Shown here piece by piece: positions 47,995 through 59,119 of a DNA stretch of 64,000 bases. Origin of the DNA: Siphonodentalium dalli (Eukaryota > Mollusca > Scaphopoda > Gadilida > Siphonodentaliidae). Position 1 is the first letter of the stretch; every line of letters starts with the position of its first letter. Under the pieces are notes generated by a model. The model ran no database searches, had not been told where the DNA came from, and saw only the letters and a program-made list of their open reading frames with translations. Position numbers and translations under genes: made by a program. The stretch lies in the NCBI GenBank assembly GCA_032622095.1, contig CP136062.1, positions 2,046,001 through 2,110,000 of the forward strand, read 5' to 3'.

Positions 47995-48054
47995 TTTGTT
48001 TATCGTCACCGGAGATGCGTACCGCATATCGACCAGCAATCACCACGGGCAAAG
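47995..48054 (+). CDS. Candidate 60-nt internal exon
   Basis: A good pyrimidine tract and acceptor (CCCTTTTACTTTTACAG, ending 47994) and a donor AAAG|GTTTGT (48055) enclose 60 nt. At least two forward frames are open. Joined to the donor at 47338 the reading frame stays open. GC-richer than its AT-rich flanks. No protein family recognised; could be chance. Confidence 0.25.
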
Positions 48055-49600
48055 GTTTGTGCACATAATTATAATTCACTCTATAATAATAATATTCTCC
48101 AAATGTGGCATTTGAATTTGTTGTAAAGATGTATTCAGGAATTATGGCCAATTTGTGAAACCTGTTTTTTTATATTAATATTAACACCAATGCATATATG
48201 AAGTAAATTAACACGTTTGAAATATATAATGGTCTACACTTATTTTGATTTGATTATTAATTCCACTTAATCTTGCATATACATGTACACTGCCCAAAGA
48301 GAAAAAGCATTAGGCCTACACATTTAGACGTCATCAGTTAATATATGCGACAGAAGTTCACCTTTAGCTGGTTATAACCTTGATATTTCCATTCACATGG
48401 GACAAATAGGCATTTATATATATAAAGAGCCTTCGTTTACAAATTCATTTAGCGTTCATAAGCAGCGTAAACTTGTCTCCATTACCTATGGTATTGATTT
48501 CTCTAAAACTTAATTACTTTAAAAAAAAGTAATTAATAGTCAATATGACAATAGCAATTGTGATGGTGGTGCAAAATAACTTGCATAGTTGTTCACGATT
48601 AAAAATAAATTAAAGGTATTTACCGGTAGTTCCTTCTAACTTCTCATAAAATGATAAGACTGTATAGATATTAAATTGCTTTTGCCTAATGTCTGCAATA
48701 TATTTCGAATTTTCATCACATAATTATATGTCACTACTCTGAATTACATGAATTATCCCTTAAAATAAATAATGCCTAATCGATCAGCATTAATATAATT
48801 ATAACCCGTTCAAGATATCTACCATACGCCCCTGTTAATCAAACAAAAAAATCAATACTACATTTGCTCTCATTGGCAATTGGAACAGCCAATCAAAACC
48901 GCATTGCCAAGGAAGCGACGCCGTCATCTTCTTTAGAATTTTGTTTCATTCACAAATTTTGCTGGAGAAATTATTGATTATAAACAGTGTTACTAGATTT
49001 CTGTTGTAACATGGGTTTGGTAAGGTTTTAGAAGCGGTTGAGGTAATACCGTTACTCAATTATTTTTCCCGATAAAGTCTAGTAAAGAATAGGATAGTGT
49101 AACTAGATTCATTTGTTTTTGCGGTAACACGAAATTCAGAAACGGTAATTCGGGTAAACACATTATTGATTAGTGCAGGTACATTCAGGCCTTAAGGTTC
49201 AACGAGAATCACCGAATCTATTCTCGTAATGATTCTGAAGAAAGAAGAAACAAATTTGTGCTTTTGTTTGAAATGATATTTTGTTCAAAATTTGGGTCAT
49301 TTTCGGTTTTCACAAAAATGGAAATTATAAAAGGCTAGTGAAATGACACAAGTCTGCAAGATTTACACGGTGTGAGAAAGATAGACCATGATATTTTCAC
49401 GACTTATGGCTATTTCAAGGATGGTGTAACCCCCGCCCCTGTCTCCTGTGGCTTAACTTTATAAAACGCTCTTTATTTGCTTTGATATCAGGACAAGTTG
49501 AGGGTAAATGCTTTTTATTGCAACCATTTTCGGCTTTTCACGAGAGTGCATGACTTCTCGCTAACAAACCGTGTACCGGTATTTCAATTTTCACCCACCA
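48055..49600. other. AT-rich stretch, nothing recognised
   Basis: Only short open frames and AT tracts; no repeats or motifs that I can support. Confidence 0.35.
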
Positions 49601-49735
49601 GATAAATAATAAGAACCTACCAGCATCATAACTAAATAATAAGAACCACCAGCATCATGACTAAATAATAAGAACCCACCAGCATCATAACTAAATAATA
49701 AGAACCTACTAGAATCATACTCATAGATAAAGAAC
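49601..49735. repeat. ~31-bp minisatellite, four units
   Basis: Units of the form AAATAATAAGAACC(C)ACC followed by AGCATCATAACT repeat four times with single-base variation. The hAT-like element starts immediately after. Confidence 0.85.
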
Positions 49736-50582
49736 TAGTGTTGAAACGATTAGTGAGTTTCAAAGTCGACTAGTCGAGGCCCAAAGTTGCGTTGCGTCGA
49801 CTAGTCTGTACCTGATATCAAAACTTTCAAATATAACATGGTACAGAAAATTGATCGTACATGGCGAACACTGATGACTGATGCAATGAAGGTCTACATG
49901 TATTGCGTAGCGCATTTCCCTGCATAGACACCAATTTATTTAGGAAATACAGTAAACATCTTGATACCTGTATTTATCCAACACACTGAACGTAATTATA
50001 TAATAAGACATATGGTGGATAATTATTAGAAACACCATCAAAATTTATCATTTATATCCGATTTTTATGTTTAATATCGGCGTTCGAGATTTCGTTTAGT
50101 CACTTGATCACCAATAAACCGGTGCTGAGCAGTGTCACTATAAAATGATAATGTTCCGAATAAATACGCCCTATAGTATAGGCTATGTTGTAGAATACGA
50201 TAGCCAGTTATTAATGTCAGTATCATTTATATACAGGGTATGGTAGCACCAATGACGTCGCCTTAAGCGACCTTCACACAGCATCGCATCATTACCCGAC
50301 GGTGCGATATCAATTGAAGTTTACACAGTGTCAAAGCCGTCTCCGCTAAACGATAAAGACACGTCAATCATTGCTATCATGTCGCAGTGATGTCTTTTGA
50401 TGACGAGTGAGACGGTGTGTGGTCAAATTCATTCTTTCAATTTATAGTCGGGTTGCGGTGTGTGTCTATACTAGTAACACTGTCAATTCCAGGTGCCACC
50501 AAACGTTATACTTACCGTAACTTATGCGCAGTTAACAGTTTATGCCTGAATCGATCTTGTTATACATGTAACTAATACACTA
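49736..50582 (+). mobile_element. hAT-like dispersed element (family Y), copy B
   Basis: Starts TAGTGTTGAAACGATTAGTG and matches the reverse complement of 971-1833. Possible right terminus at about 50618-50632 (GTCGTTGTTCTG), weakly complementary to the left end. No target duplication could be confirmed and no transposase frame is present. Confidence 0.55.
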
Positions 50583-50847
50583 CCCCTGTATGTTCCGACT
50601 AGTCAACGGCAAAATTCAGAGTCGTTGTTCTGACATACCGTATGTGACAGAAATATTAATAATGCAGAGTGCCGTTTTATGCTTCCCAAATCCCTGACAT
50701 ATCCCGTTTACTATGAAATTACTGCATTGTGCATCTTTTTGTACAAATGCACAGTTCTCCGCTGATCAAGTACATGTAGTTCAAAATGCGCACAATACTT
50801 AAAGGTAAATAACAGTTACAATACATAGTATTTTGTTTAAGGTACTC

Positions 50848-51163
50848 AATCTGATTAAGCAGCCCTAAATTAGTATTTCTTTGGCTTATGGGGTAAATAA
50901 TATTTGATTCCAGTCGAGGAACCCATCCATCAAAGCTCAGAGTGATCAGATATTGATTTTTAAGTTTGTAATTTAACAACACAATTTTGACCGAGATCAT
51001 CCTTTTGAGGGCGTGTTCTGGGCCACAAACAATAGAAATGTCAAAACTTCAAAAAATGATATCTGATCACTCTGAGTGCTGATGGGTAAGTTCCTCGACT
51101 CGAAACAATTATTTTTTACACCCGAAGCAAAAAAAATAGTAATTTATGAGGGTCTGATTGGAT
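50848..51163. mobile_element. Short foldback element
   Basis: 50848-50965 and 51043-51163 are imperfect inverted copies sharing AATCTGATTAAGC.., GTCGAGGAACCCATC and CTCAGAGTGATCAGATAT blocks, with a ~77-bp loop. No coding. Non-autonomous foldback/MITE. Confidence 0.75.
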
Positions 51164-51321
51164 TTGTAATATATCACTGATTCAGCTGTGATGTCACACG
51201 TGGGTGGGGAAATTAGCACCAAATTAGCTGCAACATCGCATGACCCCCTGGATCTTGGCAGTTATACTCATACGATATACCTACCGAATCTTGGCACATT
51301 GAGCTCTCTTCTCAACACATA
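51164..51321. other. Short spacer
   Basis: Nothing recognised between the foldback and the MITE. Confidence 0.4.
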
Positions 51322-51669
51322 CCCTGCTGGACAAAACAAGTGTCCACTTAACTTCGGTTAGCGTTGCCACCGCGGCCGAAATGCAATTACACCACGGTTC
51401 CACCGGCTAACTACAGTTGGGCGCTGTGTAATTGCCATTAGGCATGGTGTAGTTACCACAGTGTACTTTCATCAAACCAGAAATCTAACCACGGTGTACA
51501 TGCCATTCGACCGCGAGGGTGGTTGCCTATCGGCAACAGTGAATTTGCCGTTTAGCCACAGTGTACTTGCGTTCGGCCGCGGTGTTCAACTGCAGTTACA
51601 AACTCTGACACCGCGGCCAAACGGCAAATACACCGTGGTGCCAATGGACACTTGTTTTGTCCAGCGGGG
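51322..51669 (+). mobile_element. Complete TA-flanked MITE (348 bp)
   Basis: Inverted termini CCC(T/C)GCTGGACAAAACAAGTG at both ends, bordered by TA dinucleotides (51320-51321 and 51670-51671), the target duplication of Tc1/mariner-type transposons. The interior is rich in GGTGTA/ACACCG and GCCG words. Partial copies lie at 37472 and 38237. No transposase. Confidence 0.85.
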
Positions 51670-51671
51670 TA

Positions 51672-53046
51672 TCGGTATACATACGCAATCTACTTTAAAA
51701 AACGGAACGAAAACCGAGAGTCAACTCTTTAGGCCAAACCGAAACCGTAACCGAGTCAAAATTTCAAAACCTCCCATCAATAACATCTGTGCGCTACAGT
51801 AGTCGACTTATTGAGGTTGAATCGTCAACGCTGACGTCTGCCAGTGAGACAAATCCCCAACATACTAGTAGTCTACATAGCCAAGCAATCTGAATTAAGA
51901 GGGCTGAATGATTAACAACCTTCAATAAAAATGTACATGTACCGGTATGCAACATATTGTTTATTTAACAACTTCTATGAATCTTTTTCAATTGCATATA
52001 TTTATTACATAATGCATAAACCCTGTAAGGTTTTTCAAACAAAACTTCTAGCACCGGTTCAGCCGTCCGGCATTAGATACTCGATATTTTGGAAATCCTG
52101 ATTTCTAAAAAAAATTTACATTCTCTATTCACATTGATTATATGTATTCATCATAGTTTTTTAATTTCACTAGATGACATATTGGCATTAATGACATATT
52201 AGTGAGGTAAATTACCAAGAAAGTTACAATTGACAGTTTTAGAAATATTGTTTTCAATTGAAGACGTTCCATTGTCAATCATGTCCCCGAGAGACGGCGT
52301 TCGATTACTCAACTTATTATAGACTAGTTGACTTCTGGGAACACATACTCCTTTAATACAACACGTAGTCTTCTACTGGTGTATGCACGTCATTAGCATC
52401 CAAATTGATTTGTACCCAAGCACTTAGCATTCCATTCCATAGTACCGGTATGAACACGTTTGTGGTACTATGTCTTAAAATAAATTTTGTATTATTTAAT
52501 ATAAATTAACTTTTTGGTCCAGGCATAAACTACCGGTACACATGTACATGTATACATTATAAGTTACTGATTTCCATGTATAAGCTGTGATAAAATTATT
52601 ATACGGATAGTGGATTGGGCAACACATGGCACACATTGTGTAAATAAATAATTTGATCTCGGACTACAATGCATATAATACATGTACCGTATAATATTTA
52701 CATGTACATGTATTTGATACACTTGCCAGAAAACTGTACAAAGATGTCGAAATTTATAGACAAGCATTCTATTTTTGCATGTATCTACCGTCTGTACAAG
52801 TAACATTACTTCGTACTCGGCAGACAGTAAAATATTGGATATCTGGTTTCTGCTAATTTATTCTGCAAAGCAGAAAATATAGAAACCAACCACATTTCCC
52901 CACACCAGTTTTTTGAGTTTATACTAACTAACTTATACCAGTACTTGCATGTTTTCCATGTAAATATGTCACTGACCAACAATAATTGTTTCCCCATTGA
53001 ATCCGGTACCGGTAAATTGAGTTATGTGCGGTTGTAATTTGTGTTG
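51672..53046. other. Non-coding stretch
   Basis: AT-rich, with CATGTACATGTA palindromic runs (about 52540-52560 and 52683-52712). No supported reading frame. Confidence 0.35.
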
Positions 53047-53050
53047 TTAC

Positions 53051-53843
53051 TGTGCCAAGACAACCCCAGGGACATAACTTTCAACCCGGGAAGAAAACAG
53101 GCAATCTCTAAGTCGCGGAGGCCGCTCGATTACCACACATATCAGCGCCACTGTTGGCTACATCTAGATTGCGAAATACTGGACATCCATGCAGTACCCA
53201 TGTCCGACACACACATAGGAGGATAATTGGGAAGTAAACAGAACGATTTTGGGATTAGCGAGACCAGATGCTACGCCAGGAAAAGCTACTGACATCTAGC
53301 GCATCGTGATGGATAGGGAGAAGAGTCTGAAGAACACACAGGAAAACTACCCCGCCTGGTTAACATAGGAACGCCCCAATTAACGTACCATGAAATGCGA
53401 ACCGAGCCGGAATAATACCGTTCCTGTATTTGAACGCGGACGAATCGAGACCCGACAGACAGTTCTAACCGACTAACCAGCCGTTACCAAAACTTCTCGG
53501 ACGCCAAGAAGACAGCTAGGATCTCTAGACGGAAGCATGGATAGGAATGCAAGGTAACACATTATGATCTTGTATTCCCAACAACACACAACTGATGCGC
53601 CGACGAAGAAGAAGAGCAGACGACAGGAAGATAAACTCAACCGGAACTCAACCGAGTAGATGACAAGCAGACACGCCCGACCTATGAAGACGGAAGAAGA
53701 CCCTAAACCGAGCAGACGACAGGAAGACAAACTCAACTAGGAGGAACCCAGATGCCGGTGATTGAACATTATTGACTTTGCTGTAATTAAATAATCAAAC
53801 CGTTCTGATAGTCTTAAGAGTTATATGTACCCGTATTGGCACA
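53051..53843 (+). repeat. 5' LTR
   Basis: 793 bp starting TGTGCCAAGACA and ending GTATTGGCACA, the TG..CA ends of LTRs. It contains purine-rich GACGAAGAAGAAGAGCAG and a late AATTAAATAA that may serve polyadenylation. Expected to hold promoter and R region, but no clear TATA was identified. Confidence 0.97.
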
Positions 53844-53854
53844 TATCTCTTAAC

Positions 53855-53878
53855 TGGTGCCGTGAGCAGGATCTGAAC
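53855..53878 (+). promoter_or_regulatory. Primer-binding site (tRNA-complementary)
   Basis: TGGTGCCGTGAGCAGGATCTG starts 11 nt after the LTR. Its complement reads like a tRNA 3' end: CCA, a 7-nt acceptor strand, then a T-loop-like GTTCAGATCC. I cannot name the tRNA. Confidence 0.7.
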
Positions 53879-53952
53879 GCTAATCGCAGACACAACGTGA
53901 AACCAGAAGAGGAACAGTGTAAACAGAAACAGTGTGGGAAAATTCGCAAAAC

Positions 53953-53958
53953 GTGAGT
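53953..53958 (+). promoter_or_regulatory. Leader splice donor (candidate)
   Basis: AAAC|GTGAGT lies 25 nt before the likely gag ATG (53978). Splicing here would skip gag and pol and could pair with the acceptor ending at 60273, upstream of the 3' reading frame. Inferred only. Confidence 0.4.
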
Positions 53959-53977
53959 ATAATTGTTAATTATCATA

Positions 53978-55054
53978 ATGGCTACCCAATCTACATCTAC
54001 TCGCCCCATTTACAGAGTCTATCAATTTTCAAATTGCTGCAATGGCCATGGCTACGGTGACACAGGTAGTGACGTCATTTGGCGGAGACCCCGCGAAATA
54101 CCACGGGTGGGTCAAGGCAATAGAAAAATGCGCAATACTCACTGGGGCCAACAACACGAAGAAACCGTATATGGCATTCCAAAGTAGTGCGGTCCCCGTT
54201 TCGGATTTCCTACAAAGATATTTGGCCACGAATCCTAACGCCACGTGGCAAGAAAAAAAAACTGAATTATCTAGTCGATTTGCCGAGATATATGATAATC
54301 AATTCGCCCTTTCGATGCTAAGAAAAATTAAGCAAAAACACAACGAAAATTTACATGTGCTAGCCGAACGAATTTTGGAGATAGCAACGGTCGCGTACCG
54401 AGATCAACCCGGTGGGATCAACGCAGTTGAAGGCCAACTCGTAGGGTTTTATATTGACGATTTAAGAAACGACAGCTTGAAAACGAAGTTGATTAGAGAT
54501 GCCCCAAAACACTAAAATTGGCAGCCGAAATCGCCATGCGAGAAATGGGGATCCGACGTATATTCATCCTATGAACGGGCCGCGAAAATTACAACGAAAA
54601 TGAACCAGAAGCAATGGAAATCGATAGTTTCAGAAACAAACGTGAGAGAACAGCCTGCGAAATATGCGCGCGCGATAACCACACGACCCGAGAACACCGA
54701 TCACGCCCGAGACAGGTGCATGTCGAAGCAGTGGTTAAACCCCGAACAGTCGAATGTTGGACGTGTCAAGGTGACCATGTCGCTCGTGACTGCCCCTTTA
54801 AGACCGAAAACCAAAGGCACATATCTTGCTGGGTTTGCGAAGGTAATCACTTGGCTAGAAATTGCCCCTCTAAATCCGGAGATTCGAAGCAAAAGCAATG
54901 GAACGCGCCGGTAACGCCACCTAGGGGAATCCGCCGAGATCAGCCGAATCGATCACGTGACCTATCCCATAATGCACCGCGTCACAGCCGGAGATATCCG
55001 ACATTAAACGAACCACCACGACTAATGACCCCGCCCACATACGCAAAAAACTAA
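53978..55054 (+). pseudogene. gag: gag (capsid and nucleocapsid), frameshifted
   Basis: The likely start ATG is 53978. The frame is shifted by one base near 54005, and the main capsid frame runs to 54515 (AAFTESINF-like start, GGDPAKYHGWVKAIEKC, then LVGFYIDDLR). A second one-base loss near 54512 moves to the frame of the nucleocapsid part (54614-55054). That part has three knuckles: CEICARDNHTTREH (CCHH) and two C-x2-C-x3-H-x4-C, CWTCQGDHVARDC and CWVCEGNHLARNC. The x3 spacing is one shorter than the usual x4. Basic, Pro/Arg-rich tail. Predicted to form the particle and bind the RNA. It ends at UAA 55052-55054, inside the frameshift cassette. Confidence 0.85.
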
Positions 55055-55086
55055 GGAATCCTCTCATTGAGGCCACATATGAGAGG
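55045..55086 (+). promoter_or_regulatory. -1 programmed ribosomal frameshift cassette (gag to pol)
   Basis: Slippery heptamer A_AAA_AAC (55045-55051) in the gag frame directly before the gag stop UAA (55052-55054). An 8-nt spacer (55052-55059) follows, then a perfect 8-bp stem CCTCTCAT/ATGAGAGG (55060-55067 and 55079-55086) with an 11-nt loop. Slipping back one base puts ribosomes into the pol frame starting CTA at 55051. All three parts match the standard rules for -1 frameshifting. Confidence 0.85.
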
Positions 55087-58000
55087 AAGTTTAGTATCAA
55101 TATTGTGGGGAACCCCAGCTCATGTTTAGTTAGAATAGGCAAAAGTAAATATCGCTCGTTAGTGGATAGTGGCGCGGAAGTGTCATTGATTCACAAGCGT
55201 GTCTACGACGCATTACAGTTTCGACCATAACTAACTAGGGAACACATTAACCTTAGCTCCGTGAATGGGAAATCACTGGGTGTACTTGGTAGCGTGGAAC
55301 TAACCTTCAGAATGGCGAAACAAAAATTAACCCATACATTTTATGTGGTGAATGATATGACCCGGAATATGATCTTAGGGAGGGATTGGTTGACCTCTCG
55401 GGGGGTCAGACTATATTATGATCTGGGATGCCTCAAGGTCAGTGACGTGTACATCCCCTTGGAATCGGACGCGCACATAGCTTCCCTGCTGAGATTGACC
55501 AGCAAGGTTAGCTTAAAGCCCCAAACATCAACTTTATGTATGGGAAAATCAAAAAAGAAAGGCTACCTAGCATCAGAACCCGGTCTGGAAATTGGCAGCT
55601 CCATTTATGGGGTGGGCAAGAGGAATAAGGTCCCGGTATTACTCGTCAATAACACCAACAAAACGTTTCGCCTACGACGGGGCAGTGTGATCGGCAAGAC
55701 GGTCGTGTGTGACCCCGAAACCAACCATGAAATCAACTCTTTGTAGCAAAGCTCCCGGTTCCCGACAACCCGTAATTACCGCGACAATGGCTATGCTCTT
55801 GGGCGCGCCGACCGTAACAGGGTAGACAACTCTAGGTCAGCGCGCTCTATCGTCGAGAAAAGCTTAAATTTAGCCGAAGTTTCATGCCAAGAGCAATACC
55901 GAGAGACACTGATAAAATTGTTGAAGTTCAACTCGGACATTTTTGCCGACATGGACACTGAGCTGACGCAAACGAGCACGGTTAAAATGCACATTGACAC
56001 GGGAAACCACCCCCCGATAAAACTTCGCCCGTATTGCACCCCTTTGAATAAACGACCGTTGGTTGACACTGCCATAAATGATATGCTTGAAGCGGACATT
56101 ATGAGGCCGAGTTCGAGTGCTTATTCCGCTCCGATCGTGTTGGCTGACAAGCGCGACGGCACAAAACGATTTTGCGTCGACTTCAGACGATTAAATTCCA
56201 TAACCAAACCTATGTCGTACCCACTTGAGGTCATAGACGATATTTTGGCACTTCTTGGAAAATCGAAATTCTTCACCACTATCGATCTCAAAAGTGGCTA
56301 TTGGCAGTGCCAGGTCGCAGAGGAGGACAAACAAAAGACCGCATTCGCATGCCACCGATGCCTCTTTGAATTCAACTACATGCCTTTTGGGCTCCGGAAC
56401 GCTGGCGGTGTTTTATCCCAGTTTATGGCCCAGGTGTTATGTGGGATGGGTGATTACGACATTGCCTACTTAGACGACGTCCTGATCTACAGCGAGTCCC
56501 TTGAATTATACTTGGAACATATCCAGAAAGTCTTTGTCAAGTTGCGCCAACATACGCTGAAATTAAAATTAAAAAAGTGCCAATTCCTAAAACGAGAGAC
56601 AAAGTATTTGGTTTTATAATTGATACCGACGGCGTCCGACCTGACCCCGACAAGGTCAAGGCCATCCGGTCGCTTGTACCCCCAACATCAGTCAAGGAAG
56701 TCCGTTCCTACATTGGCATGAGCAACTACTATCCAGATTTGTCCCCTCATTTTCGCAGATCGCTGAACCTTTGGTGCAGCTTACACAAAAACATGCCAAA
56801 TTCAAATGGGACCAAGCTTGCCAAATTTCGTTTGAAAAACTAAAGGAAACTCTGACAGCAGTGCCTCTTCTGGCCTACCCAAATACGGCCACGCCCTATA
56901 CATTGTATACTGATGCAAGCGACCTTTGCATCGGTGCCTGTCTGACCCAGTTGGGCTCAGATGGCGTTGAAGAACCAATTTATTACCTCTCACACAAACT
57001 TAGCGATACTCAAACCCGATGGCCAACTGTGGAAAAAGAGACATATGCAATTCACTTCGCATTACAAAGGTTGGACCATTACCTTCATGACGCCACTTTC
57101 ACGATAACAACAGATCATAAACCATTAAAGTATATCTTGGAATCCCCCATGCAGAACAAGAAAATTCAACAGTGGGCTTTGGGCATAACTGGATATAACT
57201 GTAACATTGAGTACATAGCTGGCCCAGATAATCACTGCGCAGACCTGGTCAGTCGAACGCCCCCTAATGCTTATACTGAACGGGAGAAGGCAGAAGTAGA
57301 GGTAGATATAAACGACAATAACCTTACAGTCGCCGAGACCCAAGCGGAAATCGCCGCCTTAAATTCGTGTAAATTTCAACCCAAAGACTTCGCAAGCTGC
57401 GAGGTAACCCCAAAAGAACTGCCGAATAAAACTCAAATTGGTCAGGTCTACCAGCCTACTAATCTACTGTTCAACAAGCCAGGCTTCAACATGCTTGAGG
57501 AACAAAAGAAAGACCCGGAAATTGCGTCAGTTCTGGATGCCCTCGACAAAGGCGAGGACACCCGGAATGACAAACACTTGATGATTGACGGGGTACTCTA
57601 TTACCTCTCGAGTGCTGACGCGGAACCGACCCCACGCCTTTGGGGGCCCGCACATCTTCAAACCAACATAATCCAACAATACCATGATGATAATGGCCAC
57701 GTAGGAGTAGACAAAACGCATGATGCGATTAGGTCGAAATATTTTTGGCCCAGACTGTACAAGGAACTAAACTGCTACGTTGGCAAGTGCGTGACCTGCC
57801 AAGTCAGGTCTCTGCAAAAAAAATCCCCTAAAATGCAAATAACGGACACGCCCCCTTACCATTTTGCCAAAATTGGTTTGGACCTATCAGGCCCCTACCC
57901 CACGTCGCTATCGGGTAACCGCTACATTATCAGCTTCGTGGACTTATATAGCGGGTTGGCAGAAGCGTTTCCGGTCAAGGACAAGTCAGCTGATAACGTT

Positions 58001-58989
58001 GTTCATATCTTGATCGACGAAATCTTCCCGCGACATGGATGCCCCCAAGAAATAATCACCGATAACGGCAGTGAGAACATTAATTACAAAGTCAGGGACA
58101 CCCTGAAGGTCTTGAACATTGATCACGTGACCACGTCCTATTATCACCCCCAGAGCAACGCCAAGGTTGAGCGATTTCATTGCACTTTGAAAACCGTAGT
58201 ATCCAGGAAAGTGGCGGACCAAACAAACACGTGGGACGTCCATTTAAATCAAGCACTAGCTGCAATCCGATTTAACAAAAATGAAACTTCAAAATTCTCC
58301 CCCTTCTTCTTGTTATACAACCGGGACGTCGTGTTCCCAATAGACAATCTTCTAAAACCCAGGCGTAAATACGCCGGAGATGATTACCATCAAATAGCTT
58401 TGCAACAACAACACAAATAATTTATGATGGTACACAAACACGTGAAACATGCGAAATGCCAACAAGCAGCGAAATTTAACAAAAAGGCCACAGACACCGA
58501 ATTCGAGATTGGCGAGGCCGTCTATGTTAAGAATCACTTACGAAAAAGCAAACTTGAAAATAAATGGAAACCCTACTTCCGAATAACCAAGAAAATAACG
58601 CCCGTTACTTTCGAGTTAAGGAATCAATTAACTGGGAAAGTCACACAATCCCATGCTGAACATATGCGCAAGGCCAACCTTGAATGGGAAATCCCCAAAA
58701 CTGACAACAACAAGCGTGCTCAAACGTATGTTGTTCCCCCTGAAGACGAAGATAGCGACGTTCCTGCCCTAACCCTGTTGGTGGGTCTTCTGGCGATGAG
58801 ACAGAACCATTGCCAGATGATGTAATCGCTCGATTTCGGAAACAATGTTCGGACTCCGATGATGAGGATGTCCCTTTAAGCGAGCTTAAATTGCGCCTAC
58901 AGCGTAGAAAAGCGCGACTCGCACGCTCTTTCTCACGTTTCTGCGCCTTATCGACACAGGCGCAAAATAACAAAGATGCTTACAAGTGA
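55051..58989 (+). pseudogene. pol: pol: protease, RT, RNase H, integrase, broken
   Basis: The protease has SLVDSGAEVSLI (55159 on) and MILGRDWL. RT has RFCVDFRRLN, FTTIDLKSGYWQ, MPFGLRNAGG and the catalytic YLDD (about 56466). RNase H has TLYTDASD and TTDHKPLKY. The integrase has an H-x4-H..C-x2-C zinc domain (YHDDNGH, CVTC) and catalytic LDLSGPY, TDNGSEN and KVERF. The second Asp and the Glu are exactly 35 residues apart. A C-terminal GPY/F-like segment (WKPYFRITK) follows, then an acidic tail. Lesions: TAA 55228-55230, TAG 55744-55746, frameshifts near 56610 and 56750, TAA 58418-58420, frameshift near 58790. The shifts look like single-base losses. Translation would depend on the -1 frameshift. 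NAGG replaces the more common NAPA/NAPS at the RT motif. Confidence 0.95.
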
Positions 58990-59119
58990 TGACAGCTCAG
59001 ACGATGAGTTAATGGAAGTGGCCGCCATTGAATCAACCCCTCGTGAATGTAGGCCCGTACCGGCCCCACGCAAGTGTAAGCAGCTCATGAATGGAGCGAG
59101 CAGCAACTTAATAGGTTAA
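58976..59119 (+). CDS. Small acidic reading frame after pol
   Basis: 47 codons starting MLTSDDSSDDE and overlapping the last residues of the pol tail in another frame. Strongly acidic N-terminus. It may be the original continuation of pol displaced by a shift, or chance. No family recognised. Confidence 0.25.
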   Translation: MLTSDDSSDDELMEVAAIESTPRECRPVPAPRKCKQLMNGASSNLIG

